The translations under genes were made by a program, and so were the position numbers. This document shows positions 8,531 through 16,387 of a DNA stretch of 52,434 bases, piece after piece. The notes beneath the pieces were generated by a model. The model was not told the DNA's origin and ran no database searches. It saw only the letters and a program-made list of their open reading frames with translations. This stretch comes from a bacterium. Its GTDB lineage: Bacteria; Chloroflexota; Anaerolineae; Caldilineales; Caldilineaceae. Location of the stretch: assembly GCA_016124945.1 (NCBI GenBank), contig WGMT01000013.1, forward strand, positions 1 through 52,434, written 5' to 3'. Position 1 is the stretch's first letter. Every line of letters starts with the position of its first letter.

Positions 8531-9868
8531 TTACCGCATTTTTTTGAAACGTTTGCTATGCAAGGCTTCATCGACCAGTGTCACGCGCACTGGTATTTTG
8601 TAGGGGGCTAATTTGTCCTGACAAAACGTACGCAACCGTATGCGAAAGTCACGCAACGACTCGTTTGTGGTCAAACGTACTTTGGCCGTAACCACATTCC
8701 CGGTTAGTTCATTTGATTCGCCCTTGACCACTACTTCGGCTACTCCATCCATGGCTTGGATCACTCCTTCAACTTCAACCGGATAAACCTTCTGCCCGCC
8801 CACATTGATCAATTCTGATTTCCGACCGAGCACGCGCAACCACTCCCCGTCGATTTCAACGGCATCACCGGTTTTATACCAGCCGTCGGTTGTAAAAGGG
8901 CTAGGGGCGTTGAGATAACCAAGCATGGCACTTTGCGCCTTGAGTTCCAAAAGTCCGTTGACAACGCGCACGGCGCAACTATCACTGTCTACCTTCACCC
9001 ACAGCGAATCAGATGAGCGCGTCTTCACCCGTAACATACCCATTTCGGACATACCGTACGCTTGCTGAAAGCGAACACCGGGAAACAGTTCGTGCAAACG
9101 GGCTAAGGTGCTGGGGGGCATCGCCTCGGACCCATAGCTAGCTGTGGTGAGGGAAGATAGATCATAGCGCTCATAAGCACGGCTGAGCAGAAAGAGGTTA
9201 AAAAACGTTGGCGGCGTCGGCAAAAATTGTACACGGTGACGCTCAATGGTCTCCGCAACAGTATCAGGGGAGAGCGCCTTAGGAATCACCGCACAACTGC
9301 CATTCGCTAAAAGATGGATTAATAGATTGACCCCCGCAATATGATCAAGTAGCGAGAAGACGAGGGTACGCGGCAATGGGCGCGATGCCAACGCCTTCTC
9401 CAACAACAGCATCGCATCATGGACAACTGCTTTCGGTTGTCCACTTGAGCCGGACGTAAAGAGGATCAAGCCGGGATGTTGGTTAGAGCGCAGTTGGCAG
9501 ATCAATTCATGCTGAGCAGAATGACCAGTAGGCATTATGCACACCTCGTCGTGCTCATCGACTTTGATGATCCATTCGGCTTCCGCAGTGCGCTGTTGCT
9601 CACTGCGATCCAGGCTCAGATCACCGGATTGGAGCAGGACAATGGCCTGCTGGGCAATGAGCGCCAACAGTAACGCAGTTGTATTAGGCGAGTAGTTGGC
9701 CATCAAGGCCACCACAGCACCTGCTGGTAGACCAGCCTGACTCAATTTGGTTTGCCAGACTTCTATAGCTGTAAGCAACTCACGATAATCGCACGGGTGA
9801 TCCTGCCAGATTAAGGCGGTTTGGCACGCTGCAGCCCGAAAGCGATCCAAGAGTGCAGCAATTGTCAT
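8531..9868 (-). CDS. AMP-forming acyl/aryl ligase (ANL superfamily)
   Basis: 445 residues, the size of a compact adenylation enzyme. The P-loop-like LFTSGSSGQPK lies near residue 155. It is followed by the PTPPTFFNL and YGMSEMG (A5-like) regions, the A7 motif WYKTGDAVEIDG and the hinge LRVLGRKSELINVGGQKV. A lysine-rich tail (SKRFKKMR) ends the protein where the catalytic lysine is expected. It probably activates a carboxylic acid as acyl-AMP and loads it on the adjacent carrier protein, whose gene it overlaps by 4 bases (ATGA). The substrate cannot be read from the sequence. It is the last gene of the operon. Confidence 0.85.
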   Translation of the reverse strand: MTIAALLDRFRAAACQTALIWQDHPCDYRELLTAIEVWQTKLSQAGLPAGAVVALMANYSPNTTALLLALIAQQAIVLLQSGDLSLDRSEQQRTAEAEWIIKVDEHDEVCIMPTGHSAQHELICQLRSNQHPGLILFTSGSSGQPKAVVHDAMLLLEKALASRPLPRTLVFSLLDHIAGVNLLIHLLANGSCAVIPKALSPDTVAETIERHRVQFLPTPPTFFNLFLLSRAYERYDLSSLTTASYGSEAMPPSTLARLHELFPGVRFQQAYGMSEMGMLRVKTRSSDSLWVKVDSDSCAVRVVNGLLELKAQSAMLGYLNAPSPFTTDGWYKTGDAVEIDGEWLRVLGRKSELINVGGQKVYPVEVEGVIQAMDGVAEVVVKGESNELTGNVVTAKVRLTTNESLRDFRIRLRTFCQDKLAPYKIPVRVTLVDEALHSKRFKKMR

Positions 9869-10215
9869 ATGGCATCCCCTTGCGGCATGTGGACGGCGGC
9901 ACTCTTCTGCACCTGCTGCACAATATAGGTGAGAAATGAGCCAACGGTAGCCAATGGATTTTCACCCTTGCGCAAGTCAGCCGACATTTGTTGAGCTAAG
10001 TTAATCACAATATCGAGGTCAGCGGTCAGGTCTTGTTCAATCGCTACCAGGAGTGAAACTAGCCCAAACGAGTCGATTAGCCCGCCAACGGCCAGAATCG
10101 GTGCCGCCTCGGCTTGTTCAATAGGAATGCGGCTAAAACCGCTCGCATTCGCTTCTTCGATACAGGCAAAGACAATGGTTCTGATGGACAAGTAAACTTG
10201 TGGTGACGATTGCAT
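9865..10215 (-). CDS. stand-alone acyl carrier protein-like protein
   Basis: 116 residues with a central GGLIDSFGLVSLLVAIEQ segment matching the carrier-protein helix II pattern, in which the Ser of DSF would carry phosphopantetheine. The flanking helices are amphipathic and the length is slightly greater than a typical 80-residue ACP. It overlaps the ligase gene by 4 bases, so the pair is likely translated together in fixed ratio. It would carry the acyl group made by the ligase toward the BtrH-like protein encoded just upstream. Confidence 0.8.
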   Translation of the reverse strand: MQSSPQVYLSIRTIVFACIEEANASGFSRIPIEQAEAAPILAVGGLIDSFGLVSLLVAIEQDLTADLDIVINLAQQMSADLRKGENPLATVGSFLTYIVQQVQKSAAVHMPQGDAI

Positions 10216-10236
10216 TAAAGATTCTCCTCAGCGCCG

Positions 10237-11358
10237 TTATGCAAGGCTTGGCGTCTGTTCTAATAATTGGGTGTGCCAATTCGCTTCGCGCAAGGAACTG
10301 GCTTGCAGCAAGCCCAGGAAGCGTTGGGCCTGCTCTGCGCTGATTTTTGCGTTGCGTCGCGTCATCCCGTGGAAGGTGGTGTAGGCATCTTCCCATTGAG
10401 TTGTAATCGCTTGAATTTCGGCCAAGGCGTTCTGCATGGGCAACTGCAGTTCCTGATTGAGATCGAGTAAAAAGTCGCGCAAAAAGTAACGGCTCCACCG
10501 CATATCAAAAATACATTTAGCCAGACCATACGGCGCTTCACCGGTAGTCTCATAGTGGTGTTGGAAATAAGTATAGACATGCTCATTGACCGCAGAACCA
10601 GATAGGTAACGCCGTCCATACGACGTGCGCGTCCGCCCCTCCAAATAGGCACGATTGATCCGCCTAAGCAGTTGCAAAGCAGTTTGCGGCAAAGAGGTTG
10701 TTTGATAATCCGGCGCAAGCAGGAGATCGGTAATGCCGTTCGTAACCAACGCATCGTAGCCTGGTGCTCCGGCAAAAATCTCGAACTGCGCCATGCCTTT
10801 CCAAAATCGGGCGAAGGTCTCTAGATCGAGGGTAACCACCATGGGCTGCGGGAGGGCATCATAGACAATAACTTCGGTGGCGCTGAGACCAATGACCGCT
10901 AAGTAGTGATCATTCACCGAAAACCGACCCCCGCCTTGGCTGCCCTCAGCAGCCCCTCCAAGTGGTTTCATCTCAAAATAGTAGGGACTGTGATAGTCTG
11001 GGTTATGTGGAAGTTCGTAGGTTGTACCGGTGACAATGACTGGCTCGTTCCGGCGAATACGTTCTTCCAACGTACATAGCCCTTCCGCAAAGGAAGGCGC
11101 ACCGGTGGTCTTGAAGTGAAATAGTACATCCGCTTCACTAAAGATTTTGCCAGCGGCAACAATGAAGGGACTTGCCGCCGGCACATTGATCTGTGTTGCG
11201 AAGACACCGACGCTGCGCATTTCGACATTCGGCGGCAAGCTGAGGAGGCATTTCCCAAAGCGCTGGCGTAAGTACAAATCAATCAATGGATAGTGGCATA
11301 TATAGTAAGGTGGAACCTTTAGGCGTAGTTCAGTTTTTAGTTGAATTTGCTGCATCAT
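10237..11358 (-). CDS. BtrH-like (BtrH_N/DUF4872-type) putative acyltransferase
   Basis: 373 residues. The middle section resembles the BtrH N-terminal cysteine-protease-like fold: VIVTGTTYELPHN, then NDHYLAVIGL (His about 151) and VIVYDALPQ (Asp about 167). A long helical C-terminal half follows, as in DUF4872-type proteins. BtrH in butirosin synthesis transfers an acyl chain from a carrier protein to an amine of an aminoglycoside. Position beside ACP and ligase genes supports a similar transfer here. I do not see a confident catalytic cysteine in the usual N-terminal motif, so it may be diverged or use another mechanism. Confidence 0.5.
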   Translation of the reverse strand: MMQQIQLKTELRLKVPPYYICHYPLIDLYLRQRFGKCLLSLPPNVEMRSVGVFATQINVPAASPFIVAAGKIFSEADVLFHFKTTGAPSFAEGLCTLEERIRRNEPVIVTGTTYELPHNPDYHSPYYFEMKPLGGAAEGSQGGGRFSVNDHYLAVIGLSATEVIVYDALPQPMVVTLDLETFARFWKGMAQFEIFAGAPGYDALVTNGITDLLLAPDYQTTSLPQTALQLLRRINRAYLEGRTRTSYGRRYLSGSAVNEHVYTYFQHHYETTGEAPYGLAKCIFDMRWSRYFLRDFLLDLNQELQLPMQNALAEIQAITTQWEDAYTTFHGMTRRNAKISAEQAQRFLGLLQASSLREANWHTQLLEQTPSLA

Positions 11359-11375
11359 GATCTCTCAAAAAAGCG

Positions 11376-12737
11376 TTAAATATCTAGTCCGCCCCAGCGT
11401 TCAATCGTGTAGTCGATGGTGGCATCTTCCGTGGCACGCAGCCGCCGATTGGGCACCGGCGAGCCGTCGGCCTGTTGTTCAAACTTACGCATGCCCCAAG
11501 AAAATTTACCTTCAATGGCAAAACCGCGCGGGAAGGTAAGATGCCCTTCATAGCAACACTTCCTTGTACGCATCAAGGGATACATTTCAAACCAGATTTG
11601 CTCTACATCAGGTGTTTCTAGTGGTGTATAAGCGCGTAGGTGGAGATGAACCACATCGCGTAGGTTAGGTATGACGAAATAGCGGCGAGTTGCCGTTAAG
11701 CCATCAATGGTAAATATGAGATCGCTCTCCCCTTGTGCCAGCCCATAGAGGTGATTGTATGGCTGAAAAGAGAGAACTTTAGGATGAGTCACACGATATT
11801 TACCACTAAGGGCAGTCATGTAAAAACCAGTGTCATGGTAAACCAACGGGTTTATAACGAGCGAGTGACTGCCAACACCTATTTTGTCATCACCAAGTAA
11901 TTCGACTGCCGTGGGGCGACCAATTTTTTCGATGGGCGTAGCGCCGGCTCTGCCAAAAAAAAGCAAGAGTGAATGAAGCATTTGCGCACCCCAAGCAGTG
12001 TCGTGATGACCAGCGTTGGGCATCAATGTGTAAAAGAGATCAACCCCCGGTATAAAACCCTGTGCCAACAATGCATCAATCAAGTCACGCACCTGCAAGG
12101 TGAACTCGCCCTCGCCCTCGCCCATACAAATCCAAAGCGTGCCATTATATTTGGGAATTGGGGTTGGATAAAGCCATTGCTTATCGTGAAAACTATAGGT
12201 CAATGGCGAAAGTAGGCCAATCTTGCCAAAGATATTTGGATGACGGTGGGCAATGTTATAGGTGAATACCGCACTATTCGATGCCCCAACCATTGCGGTG
12301 TGGGCAGGGTCGGATAGGGTGCGGTAATTACTATCGACAAAGGGCTTAAGCTCATGAACAATAAACTTTTCAAATGCAACTCCTCCCGGTATGCTGCTTT
12401 GAAAGGCGGGTACATAATGCGAGTAATCGCGATGGAAAGTTACTCTTTCCGCCACAATACCGACCACAATAATCTCTTCAATCCGATCAGTCGCAAAGAG
12501 TTCTTCCAACAAGCGATGTAGATACCAGGCTTCGTCGCCTGGGTGCTGTGGCTCGAAAATCCGTTGACCATAGTGGACATAAAGGACAGGATAGCAGCGG
12601 TTCGGTTGTTCATCGTAGCTAGGAGGCAGATAGATTTGCAACCGCCGCTCCATCTCCATAATCATCGAAGTGAGTTTCAGTTTTTCGATACGTCCCTGTA
12701 TCAGAGTGGATAGATCTGGCTGAAATGAGTTGTTCAT
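11376..12737 (-). CDS. esterase-family alpha/beta hydrolase (enterochelin-esterase-like)
   Basis: 453 residues. The N-terminal 250 residues fit the esterase D/Fes family: YPVLYVHYGQR, IIVVGI, a nucleophile-elbow-like MVGASNSAVFTYN, and a late His in NAGHHDTAWG. The usual GxSxGG is GASNSA here. A C-terminal beta-rich domain of about 180 residues, with repeated YH/LY motifs and a basic end, is not one I recognise. It may hydrolyse or transfer an ester or acyl group on the operon's product. The stop of a short upstream frame lies 6 bases before its ATG, suggesting coupling. Confidence 0.7.
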   Translation of the reverse strand: MNNSFQPDLSTLIQGRIEKLKLTSMIMEMERRLQIYLPPSYDEQPNRCYPVLYVHYGQRIFEPQHPGDEAWYLHRLLEELFATDRIEEIIVVGIVAERVTFHRDYSHYVPAFQSSIPGGVAFEKFIVHELKPFVDSNYRTLSDPAHTAMVGASNSAVFTYNIAHRHPNIFGKIGLLSPLTYSFHDKQWLYPTPIPKYNGTLWICMGEGEGEFTLQVRDLIDALLAQGFIPGVDLFYTLMPNAGHHDTAWGAQMLHSLLLFFGRAGATPIEKIGRPTAVELLGDDKIGVGSHSLVINPLVYHDTGFYMTALSGKYRVTHPKVLSFQPYNHLYGLAQGESDLIFTIDGLTATRRYFVIPNLRDVVHLHLRAYTPLETPDVEQIWFEMYPLMRTRKCCYEGHLTFPRGFAIEGKFSWGMRKFEQQADGSPVPNRRLRATEDATIDYTIERWGGLDI

Positions 12738-12822
12738 CTTTCTTTCTATCCTTGCCTTACAGAACGTAGGCTACGTGCTCGAAGAGTTTGTAACGTATCT
12801 ACTTGATGAATAGTTGTCTGGA

Positions 12823-12916
12823 TTAAGCAGCCTTTTGGGCAACTACGATCATATCGATCAAAAATAGGCGTTTTAAGACCGCATTGTGTATGACTGTTGT
12901 CTTGTGCAGCTTGCAT
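12823..12916 (-). pseudogene. methyltransferase relic 1 (ends only)
   Basis: An ATG at 12916 with GGGAGC upstream begins MQAAQDNSHT, and after a short distance the frame for VLKRLFLIDMIVVAQKAA and stop appears at 12823. That C-terminus matches the tail of relic 2 (VLKRLQLVDMIVVAQKAA), with mainly synonymous differences, which shows it was coding. The roughly 200-residue middle of a class I SAM methyltransferase is missing. A 57-residue frame from the same ATG runs through to the esterase gene but is not conserved in relic 2. Confidence 0.6.
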
Positions 12917-12958
12917 GAAATGCTCCCAATCCTTTACGTTAAGTAGCAGATTGATGCG

Positions 12959-13738
12959 TTAACGATAGAAAACATCAGCGAAGATTGGTTGGCGTTTTTC
13001 GTTAAAGGCGGAGATCCCCTCGATAGCATCAGCCGTGCCGACCAAGGTATTGTAGTAGGAGAGTTCCACGCGCAGGGCAGCCAGCAGCGGTAGCGCCAAT
13101 CCTTCCTGTGTCGCTTTTTTTATGGCACGAATCGACAGGGGAGAATTAGCGGTGATGCGGCGGGCACAGGCTAGAGTCTCTTTAAGCAATTGCCCCGGCG
13201 GACAGAGCCGATTCACTAGACCCCAGGCGTGTGCTTCGGCAGCAGAGAATGATTCGCCGGTAAAGAGCAACTGATTGGCGCGGCGTACACCCACCGTGCG
13301 CGGCAGGATTTGGCTACCCCCCAACCCTGGCATGAGACCAAGCGATGCTTCCGGCAGAGCAAAGCGAGCGGTCTCAGCGGCGTAGATAAAATCACACCCT
13401 AAAGCCAATTCCAGTCCGCCTCCATAGGCTGCGCCATTGACCGCCGCAATCACGGGAACCGGGCAATTGAGCAGCGCTTGATAGGCATATTCAAAAAGCT
13501 GGCGTTGGGCACGCCAGGATGTTTCGTCCATGTTTTGCCGTTCCTTCAAATCGGCGCCTGCGCAGAAAGCCTTTTCGCCCCCACCAGTGAGGATGACCAC
13601 CCGGTATGCTTTAGTATCGGTAAATGCATCGCGCAATTCCGCAGCCATCTGCGTATTGAGCGCATTCGCACTGGCTGGGCGATGCATTGTTATCAGTAAG
13701 ATTTCACTATCTACAATATCAGCGGTGATTGCTTGCAC
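12959..13738 (-). CDS. enoyl-CoA hydratase/isomerase (crotonase superfamily)
   Basis: 259 residues, the normal crotonase length. It shows FCAGADLKERQ (oxyanion-hole A-G-A-D-L), AAVNGAAYGGGLELALGCDF (second oxyanion loop), LPEASLGLMPGLGGSQILPR with the family Glu, and A-x-x-x-GLVNRL. It acts on acyl-thioesters such as CoA or carrier-bound enoyl groups. In this operon it could modify the acyl chain activated by the ligase, or be a general beta-oxidation enzyme recruited to the cluster. It sits between the two methyltransferase relics. Confidence 0.9.
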   Translation of the reverse strand: MQAITADIVDSEILLITMHRPASANALNTQMAAELRDAFTDTKAYRVVILTGGGEKAFCAGADLKERQNMDETSWRAQRQLFEYAYQALLNCPVPVIAAVNGAAYGGGLELALGCDFIYAAETARFALPEASLGLMPGLGGSQILPRTVGVRRANQLLFTGESFSAAEAHAWGLVNRLCPPGQLLKETLACARRITANSPLSIRAIKKATQEGLALPLLAALRVELSYYNTLVGTADAIEGISAFNEKRQPIFADVFYR

Positions 13739-13874
13739 GATATACTCCGGGTCTTGGGCTTTCGCATGCTACTCGTAAACTGCTAAAAACGGGCACTGCC
13801 ATAGCGACGGTGACGCATCATGTGCACCGATTTTAACCAACAACGCACAAAGTAGTCTGTTGACGCTTTGCTGG

Positions 13875-14137
13875 TTAAGCCGCTTTTTGCGCAACAACGA
13901 TCATATCAACTAGCTGCAGGCGCTTTAATACGACACAATTTTTTGCGCCCCCCATAGGCGTGGTAACAAACGACCTGGCCCGCCGCCCGCATCCAGTACA
14001 ACGGTTGACGGCGTAATGAGTGGTTGCACATAGGCTTGCCATACCGCTTCATCCTGGTTTTTCCAAATTTGATCAGCGAGTGAATCAGTTGTCGGCAGGG
14101 TAAGTGGCTGTGCTTGATTACTTTGTTCCGTTTGCAT
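13875..14137 (-). pseudogene. methyltransferase relic 2 (N-terminus plus C-terminal tail)
   Basis: From ATG 14137 a 65-residue N-terminus includes SAM-binding motif I (VVLDAGGGPGRLLPRL). The frame then runs out after LWGAQKIVSY. In another frame the tail VLKRLQLVDMIVVAQKAA and a stop at 13875 follow at once. The core between motif I and the C-terminus is deleted, so no active enzyme is expected. It parallels relic 1 on the other side of the crotonase gene. Confidence 0.65.
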
Positions 14138-14323
14138 AAAGTTTTCCCTTGTGTTGCGGAGCGGTTGATGTTCTGTCAGTCCAAATACTGCCGAAAATTC
14201 AGCGTTGTCTCCACCACCGGATGGTTCCTATACAATAGATTCTTTGTGGATATTGGACTTTCTCCACCATGTCAGCGTTAGTTTTAGGACGCAAGGGCTG
14301 CATTTTGTTGCTTATGTACGGTG

Positions 14324-16387
14324 TTAGGGATGTTGCTGGTCACGCATTTGATCATGCTGATGCAAGGTGGGGGGTGCAGTTAATTGCCCAACGATGACGC
14401 CAAAGGGCGGCAGGGTGACTTGTACTTGATTGTGGTTCAACGCAAGCGTACCACCGGTGCTTGCCAGCAGATCGATCTCCTGAAAGTTGCCATACGAAGT
14501 TGGGATGACTACTTCCGCCTTGTGCAATGGTTCATGATCCTCATTCAGCAGGACCAGCAATGGTTGTGCACCATTAGATGCATGGATCAACAGGGTGCGC
14601 AGGCTAGGCCTAGTGGCTCTTAGGATCGTGCGCGTACCTGTTTGGAGGATTTGATGTTGGGCACGCAGTGTGGCAAGTTGACCAATCCACTGAAAAGTAG
14701 GATGAGCGGTGCTATAGGGCGGAAATTGCGGGCGGTTGATCGGCCCGAATTTCCACGTACAGGCTGGGTTCGCAAACATATCTTCTCGCACGTAGTGATC
14801 GTGACCTATCCATTGACCCGTTTGTTCACAGAAATGTAAGCCGAGGGCACCATCAAATTCCTGTTCGGTGCCGTAATAGATTACTGGTGGCTGTGGCCCC
14901 AACAACAAACAGGTCAGAGCAAAGTGGAGGGCTGAGCGAGCGTTTGCCGGCTCAGGATACGCACGATAAATCTCATGCAAAATGCGGGTGCGATCATGGT
15001 TGTCCAAGAACATTACATTGTTACGCCAGCCGGCACGATAGGGTGGCGTGGGCTTGAGCAATCCGCAACAATAATCTGCCAGCGTTTGCAATCCAGTGCC
15101 CTGTTCCCAAGCCCGTTGCACCGTGAAATAGGTTGGGTAGTCGAGAAAATTGGTAAAGCGTGCCTGATGATAAGGCATGATCTCTTCATGGGTGTAGCCG
15201 GCGTGTTCGGCAATCTGCAAAAAGTGTGCTTTGCCCAAGAACTGGGCAAAGCGCTCAATTTCTGCTAGACAAGGTTCCCAAAAATCTAGCCCAACATGGC
15301 GGACTGCATCGTAGCGAAAGCCGTCAATATCGGTCGCTGCGATCCAATACTTAAGATGTTGCACTAGTAAATGGCGCACATAGGGGGTTTCGGTGCGCCA
15401 ATCCTCCAAAAAGTCAAAGAGGCGCCCATTGATCAGATCCGTATATTCTGTTCCGTGAAAGAGGTTGGTGTTGCGCGCTTCCTCGGGGTAGGGCAAAACT
15501 GCCGTAGCGTGGCCGCGCACATATTTAAATTCGCCGTAGGGTGGGCCACCAAATTTTCCCCAATCGATCAGATCAGGCAGATGATTGGTGACGACATCGA
15601 GAATGACCGCCATCCCCAAGTCATGGGCACGGGCCACAATGTCGCGCAGATTGGCCAGCGTCCCCAGTCGTGGATCAACCATGCAGAGATGCAAGGGGTG
15701 GTAACCATGATATCCTCTTGCGTCATTCACGTAAATCGGACTAAGCAGGATCGCCCCTACACCCAGGGTTTTTAGATAGGTGAGCTTTTGCAAGATGCCG
15801 GCCAGTGTGCCACCATGACCTGCGTCAGGTGAACCCAGGTCATACTGAACCCAGCCCAATCCCTGCCGGTAATCTTCTTCATCCTGGGCAAAGCGATCAA
15901 TGATGATCGAGTAAAAGAGCCGCTGCGTCCAGTCCTTAGGGCTTGGGGTCATCTTGAGTTGGGGCTGCGGTCCGTAAAGTGGTTCGCCGTCGACTACCCC
16001 TAAAAAGCCCGCATCAATTTCGGCCAGTGTGCGCGGCACCTCGTCACTGACCAGAACTGTACGCTGCTGTCGACTCAAGTGGGGCAGACCAAACTGGTCA
16101 CAGTAGCCTATCCGATAGTGATACGCGCCCTGAGCCAAAGGGGGCAGCGTAGCGATAAAGAGTTGATAGGTATTACACACGATCCCGGCCGGTTCAGCGT
16201 TGAGAATCTGTTGGTGGCGCCCGCCATTGCCGTCATTCAGTTCAACCCACACTTGACCACAGCTAGGCTGCTTCAGCAGCAAGACACCAAACTGTAATTG
16301 AACTGTTTCGCCACGTCGAAAGAGCCAGCGATGTGGTGCCAAGTTTGGATCAAGATGGATTTCGCAATATTCATCAAAGACGCGCAT
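14324..16387 (-). CDS. GH13-family alpha-amylase-like enzyme
   Basis: About 687 residues from ATG 16387, which overlaps the ABC gene by 14 bases. The N-terminal 150 residues are a beta-rich module, then a TIM-barrel domain with all conserved regions: DVVTNH (I), GFRYDAV with the nucleophile Asp (II), QIAEHA with the acid Glu (III) and FLDNHDR (IV). A C-terminal beta domain ends the protein. No signal peptide is seen, so it probably acts inside the cell on an alpha-glucan or glycosylated intermediate. Its place after the exporter gene suggests a role in making or trimming a sugar-bearing product, which is unusual for such operons. A longer start at 16447 is possible. Confidence 0.85.
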   Translation of the reverse strand: MRVFDEYCEIHLDPNLAPHRWLFRRGETVQLQFGVLLLKQPSCGQVWVELNDGNGGRHQQILNAEPAGIVCNTYQLFIATLPPLAQGAYHYRIGYCDQFGLPHLSRQQRTVLVSDEVPRTLAEIDAGFLGVVDGEPLYGPQPQLKMTPSPKDWTQRLFYSIIIDRFAQDEEDYRQGLGWVQYDLGSPDAGHGGTLAGILQKLTYLKTLGVGAILLSPIYVNDARGYHGYHPLHLCMVDPRLGTLANLRDIVARAHDLGMAVILDVVTNHLPDLIDWGKFGGPPYGEFKYVRGHATAVLPYPEEARNTNLFHGTEYTDLINGRLFDFLEDWRTETPYVRHLLVQHLKYWIAATDIDGFRYDAVRHVGLDFWEPCLAEIERFAQFLGKAHFLQIAEHAGYTHEEIMPYHQARFTNFLDYPTYFTVQRAWEQGTGLQTLADYCCGLLKPTPPYRAGWRNNVMFLDNHDRTRILHEIYRAYPEPANARSALHFALTCLLLGPQPPVIYYGTEQEFDGALGLHFCEQTGQWIGHDHYVREDMFANPACTWKFGPINRPQFPPYSTAHPTFQWIGQLATLRAQHQILQTGTRTILRATRPSLRTLLIHASNGAQPLLVLLNEDHEPLHKAEVVIPTSYGNFQEIDLLASTGGTLALNHNQVQVTLPPFGVIVGQLTAPPTLHQHDQMRDQQHP

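Noticed and set aside
12744..12916. 57-residue Cys-containing frame as a RiPP precursor peptide
   Set aside because: Comparison with relic 2 shows that the conserved, synonymously varying frame is a methyltransferase C-terminus in another phase.
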